From Candidatus Caldarchaeum sp. (GTDB lineage Archaea > Thermoproteota > Nitrososphaeria_A > Caldarchaeales > Caldarchaeaceae): 6,978 bases of DNA. This document shows positions 5,783 to 6,978 of the stretch, piece by piece. The DNA lies in contig JANWZT010000062.1 of the NCBI GenBank assembly GCA_025054515.1, positions 1 through 6,978 of the forward strand, read 5' to 3'. Within the stretch, counting starts at the first letter, position 1; each line of letters opens with the position of its first letter. A program made the translations under genes and the position numbers. Under the pieces are notes generated by a model. It searched no databases, was not told the DNA's origin, and was given only the letters and a program-made list of their open reading frames with translations.

Positions 5783-6298
5783 TTAATGGGGGTAGTAGGC
5801 GTGCTCCCATACGTCGAGGGTCAAAATCAGCGGAAGCTCGGGCGGATGCATGAAGTTCTGTTTTTCGACTTGGTAGATGATTAAAGCGTCGGATTCCGCG
5901 TCGTAGGTCAGCACGGCCCAGCCGGAGGCTTCGACGTTTTTGGCGGCGTCGCTAAACTGTTTTTTGAACGATTCGAAATCGCCAAAGTCACGGTTGATCT
6001 GGTCTGCTATGGAGCCGCCGGGTTTTCCACCGCCTTTGCCCGCCGGAGCCATGTTGGGCCAGAAAACCGCGTGAAGCTTGTGGCCGCTGAGGTTGAAGCT
6101 TAAATCCCGTAGAATGCCGCGCACGTTTTCGGGGTTTTCGCCTTTCCTCTGTTTTTCCAGCCTTTCGAGGGCGGCGTTCGCGCCGTTGACGTAGGCTTGA
6201 TGATGTTTGCTGTGATGGAGGTTCATGATTTCGGCGGAGATGTACGGCTCGAGGGCGTTATACGCATATGGTAAACTCGGCAGAGTGTATTTTTTCAC
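5783..6298 (-). CDS. sod: Fe/Mn superoxide dismutase, truncated by an in-frame TAA
   Basis: As written the gene encodes 171 residues of a protein that normally has about 200. The start YTLPSLPYAYNALEPYIS and the motifs LHHSKHHQAYVNGANAAL, SGHKLHAVFW and LDVWEHAYY are diagnostic. By alignment with E. coli SodA the metal ligands are H28, H76, D162 and H166, all before the stop. A glutamine at about 147 (EKQNF) sits where Mn-type enzymes have theirs, but metal preference is uncertain. The enzyme converts superoxide to oxygen and peroxide in the cytoplasm. The GTG at 6298 is supported by a TATA box 25 bp upstream (leaderless mRNA). The TAA replaces the Tyr/Phe three positions after WEHAYY and removes the final helix, so the product is probably unstable unless the stop is a sequencing error or is read through. 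Confidence 0.93.
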   Translation of the reverse strand: MKKYTLPSLPYAYNALEPYISAEIMNLHHSKHHQAYVNGANAALERLEKQRKGENPENVRGILRDLSFNLSGHKLHAVFWPNMAPAGKGGGKPGGSIADQINRDFGDFESFKKQFSDAAKNVEASGWAVLTYDAESDALIIYQVEKQNFMHPPELPLILTLDVWEHAYYPH

Positions 6299-6299
6299 G

Positions 6300-6346
6300 A
6301 CGGGTTAACGTTTCGACGTTTATAAAAAACTATCTCGTTGACCCGT
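6300..6346. repeat. 11-bp imperfect inverted repeat centred on the sod/nth TATA box
   Basis: ACGGGTTAACG at 6300-6310 and CGTTGACCCGT at 6336-6346 are inverted copies with one mismatch. Their centre (6323) coincides with the TATA box, and the arms lie over the predicted start sites for both directions. This is a candidate operator or paired initiator elements for divergent transcription of sod and nth. Confidence 0.5.
6319..6329. promoter_or_regulatory. TATA box between sod and nth, probably bidirectional
   Basis: TTTATAAAAAA on the plus strand is a near-consensus archaeal TATA box in both orientations. On the minus strand it lies 25 bp from the sod GTG at 6298, giving a leaderless mRNA. On the plus strand it predicts a transcript starting near 6349, which would carry a ribosome binding site at its 5' end. 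Confidence 0.65.
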
Positions 6347-6350
6347 AAAA

Positions 6351-6357
6351 GAGGTGG
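6351..6357 (+). promoter_or_regulatory. Ribosome binding site ahead of a six-codon frame in the nth leader
   Basis: GAGGTGG, with six bases matching the anti-Shine-Dalgarno sequence, sits 5 nt before a TTG at 6363. That TTG opens a frame of six codons (MDVIFG) ending in TAA at 6381-6383, in the same frame as nth. It is either the start of a leader peptide, or the true nth start broken by a stop codon, or chance. Confidence 0.4.
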
Positions 6358-6419
6358 AAAAATTGGATGTGATTTTTGGGTAAACTTCTTTTGATACCGA
6401 AAGCAGCTCGATACCGGCT

Positions 6420-6978
6420 TTGACGAGCCCAGCGGCCTTTTCAGAAATTCTCATCATTTTGAAGAAACGCTACGGCGTCGGAAACAGTCCGCTGCACGTT
6501 TCTGACGTAGACCCGTTCAAGGTTTTGGTGGGAGCCGTTCTTCCACATCGGACACGTGACGAAAAAACCGATGAAGCCTATAGACGACTGTTTGCACGAT
6601 TTCGGGATGGCGCGGAGTTAGCGAAAGCTGACGTGAGAACCATTACGAAGTTGATAAAGCCTGCCGGTTTCTACCGGGAGAAAGCAAAGCGCATCAAGAA
6701 GATAGCTCAGATAGTTTACGGTGAGCTCGGAGGCCGCGTGCCGGTTGATCGTCAGATGTTGCTCCAGCTTCCGGGGGTCGGTCCGAAGACGGCTGACATC
6801 GTTCTGTCGGTTGCTTTCGGCAAGCCCGAGATTGCCGTGGACACCCACGTTGAAGCAGTCGCCAAACGTCTGGGTGTGGTGGATGAGAAAGCGGGATATG
6901 AGGAGGTGAAGCAGGCCTTAACCCGGCTTGTTTCGACTGATGACGCCCTTCTGGTGAATATCTTGTTCGTCAGGTTCG
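6420..6978 (+). CDS. nth: Endonuclease III (DNA glycosylase/AP lyase), 5' part, runs off the window
   Basis: An open frame runs from 6384 to the window end; 186 codons are visible from the preferred TTG at 6420. The conserved parts in order are DPFKVLVGAVLPHRTRDEKT (31-50), the helix-hairpin-helix LPGVGPKTAD (117-126) with the catalytic lysine K123, and IAVDTHVEAVAKRLG with the catalytic aspartate D141. The 18-residue spacing of K and D equals that of E. coli Nth (K120, D138). The enzyme removes oxidised pyrimidines and nicks the abasic site. The iron-sulfur cysteines expected near the C-terminus lie beyond the window. The TTG at 6420 gives a normal-length N-terminus but has no ribosome binding site; a good site precedes an in-frame TTG at 6363 that meets a TAA. 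The family's usual LSQRTRD reads LPHRTRD here. Confidence 0.92.
   Translation, partial: MTSPAAFSEILIILKKRYGVGNSPLHVSDVDPFKVLVGAVLPHRTRDEKTDEAYRRLFARFRDGAELAKADVRTITKLIKPAGFYREKAKRIKKIAQIVYGELGGRVPVDRQMLLQLPGVGPKTADIVLSVAFGKPEIAVDTHVEAVAKRLGVVDEKAGYEEVKQALTRLVSTDDALLVNILFVRF

Noticed and set aside
5778..5784. Frameshift at the A/T run as the cause of the sod truncation
   Set aside because: The missing C-terminus continues in the same frame directly after the TAA, so a simple insertion or deletion does not explain it; a substitution does.
4611..5810. Long open frame (399 codons) on the minus strand across priL
   Set aside because: It lies entirely antisense to priL and the sod end, shows no family motif, and begins inside the sod gene in a shifted frame. 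PriL on the plus strand has all four cluster cysteines in place.
1..6978. CRISPR arrays, insertion sequences, tRNA or rRNA genes, defence or toxin-antitoxin modules
   Set aside because: I saw no regularly spaced direct repeats, no transposase frame, no tRNA-like cloverleaf and no matching protein. The window is ordinary chromosomal core apart from the points listed.

Overview
The window is a compact archaeal chromosome segment. The archaeal affiliation rests on four things: the archaeal/eukaryotic forms of ribosomal proteins L3, L4, L23 and L2; a PriL-type primase large subunit with the four iron-sulfur cysteines; TATA elements 25-28 bp upstream of start codons with almost no leader; and frequent TTG/GTG starts (L3, priL and nth TTG, sod GTG). 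The overall look fits a thermophilic lineage of the Thermoproteota/TACK side, but this is an impression and not a placement.

Layout. Positions 1-2114 hold the head of the S10-like ribosomal operon on the minus strand, in the order L3, L4, L23, L2 (L2 cut by the window edge). The genes overlap or nearly abut, and each internal gene has a ribosome binding site. A ~100-bp divergent promoter region (2115-2214) carries a 9-bp inverted repeat and separates this operon from an unrecognised plus-strand gene (2215-2688). That gene meets a 51-residue zinc-ribbon protein (minus, 2690-2845) tail to tail. A second divergent promoter (TATA at 2868-2874) separates the zinc ribbon from a plus-strand operon: an asparagine-synthase-like PP-loop protein without a glutaminase nucleophile, an HD-domain 5'-nucleotidase, and the primase large subunit. 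The first two overlap as ATGA and the last two are 1 nt apart.

The primase gene converges on an Fe/Mn superoxide dismutase gene (minus, start 6298). As written, that gene is interrupted by an in-frame TAA at 5783-5785, exactly where the family has a Tyr/Phe; the missing 29 C-terminal residues follow in the same frame. A third divergent promoter (6299-6419), with one TATA box at the centre of an 11-bp imperfect dyad, serves sod and, to the right, the 5' part of an endonuclease III gene (nth) that runs off the window.

The genes serve translation (ribosomal operon), replication and nucleotide-pool control (priL, HD nucleotidase), oxidative defence (sod) and base-excision repair (nth). I found no mobile element, CRISPR array, tRNA or rRNA. 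The points most worth a second look are the sod nonsense codon, the symmetric sod/nth promoter with a ribosome-binding site leading into a six-codon reading frame, and the asn-like/HD/priL operon. I see no clear undescribed multi-gene system.
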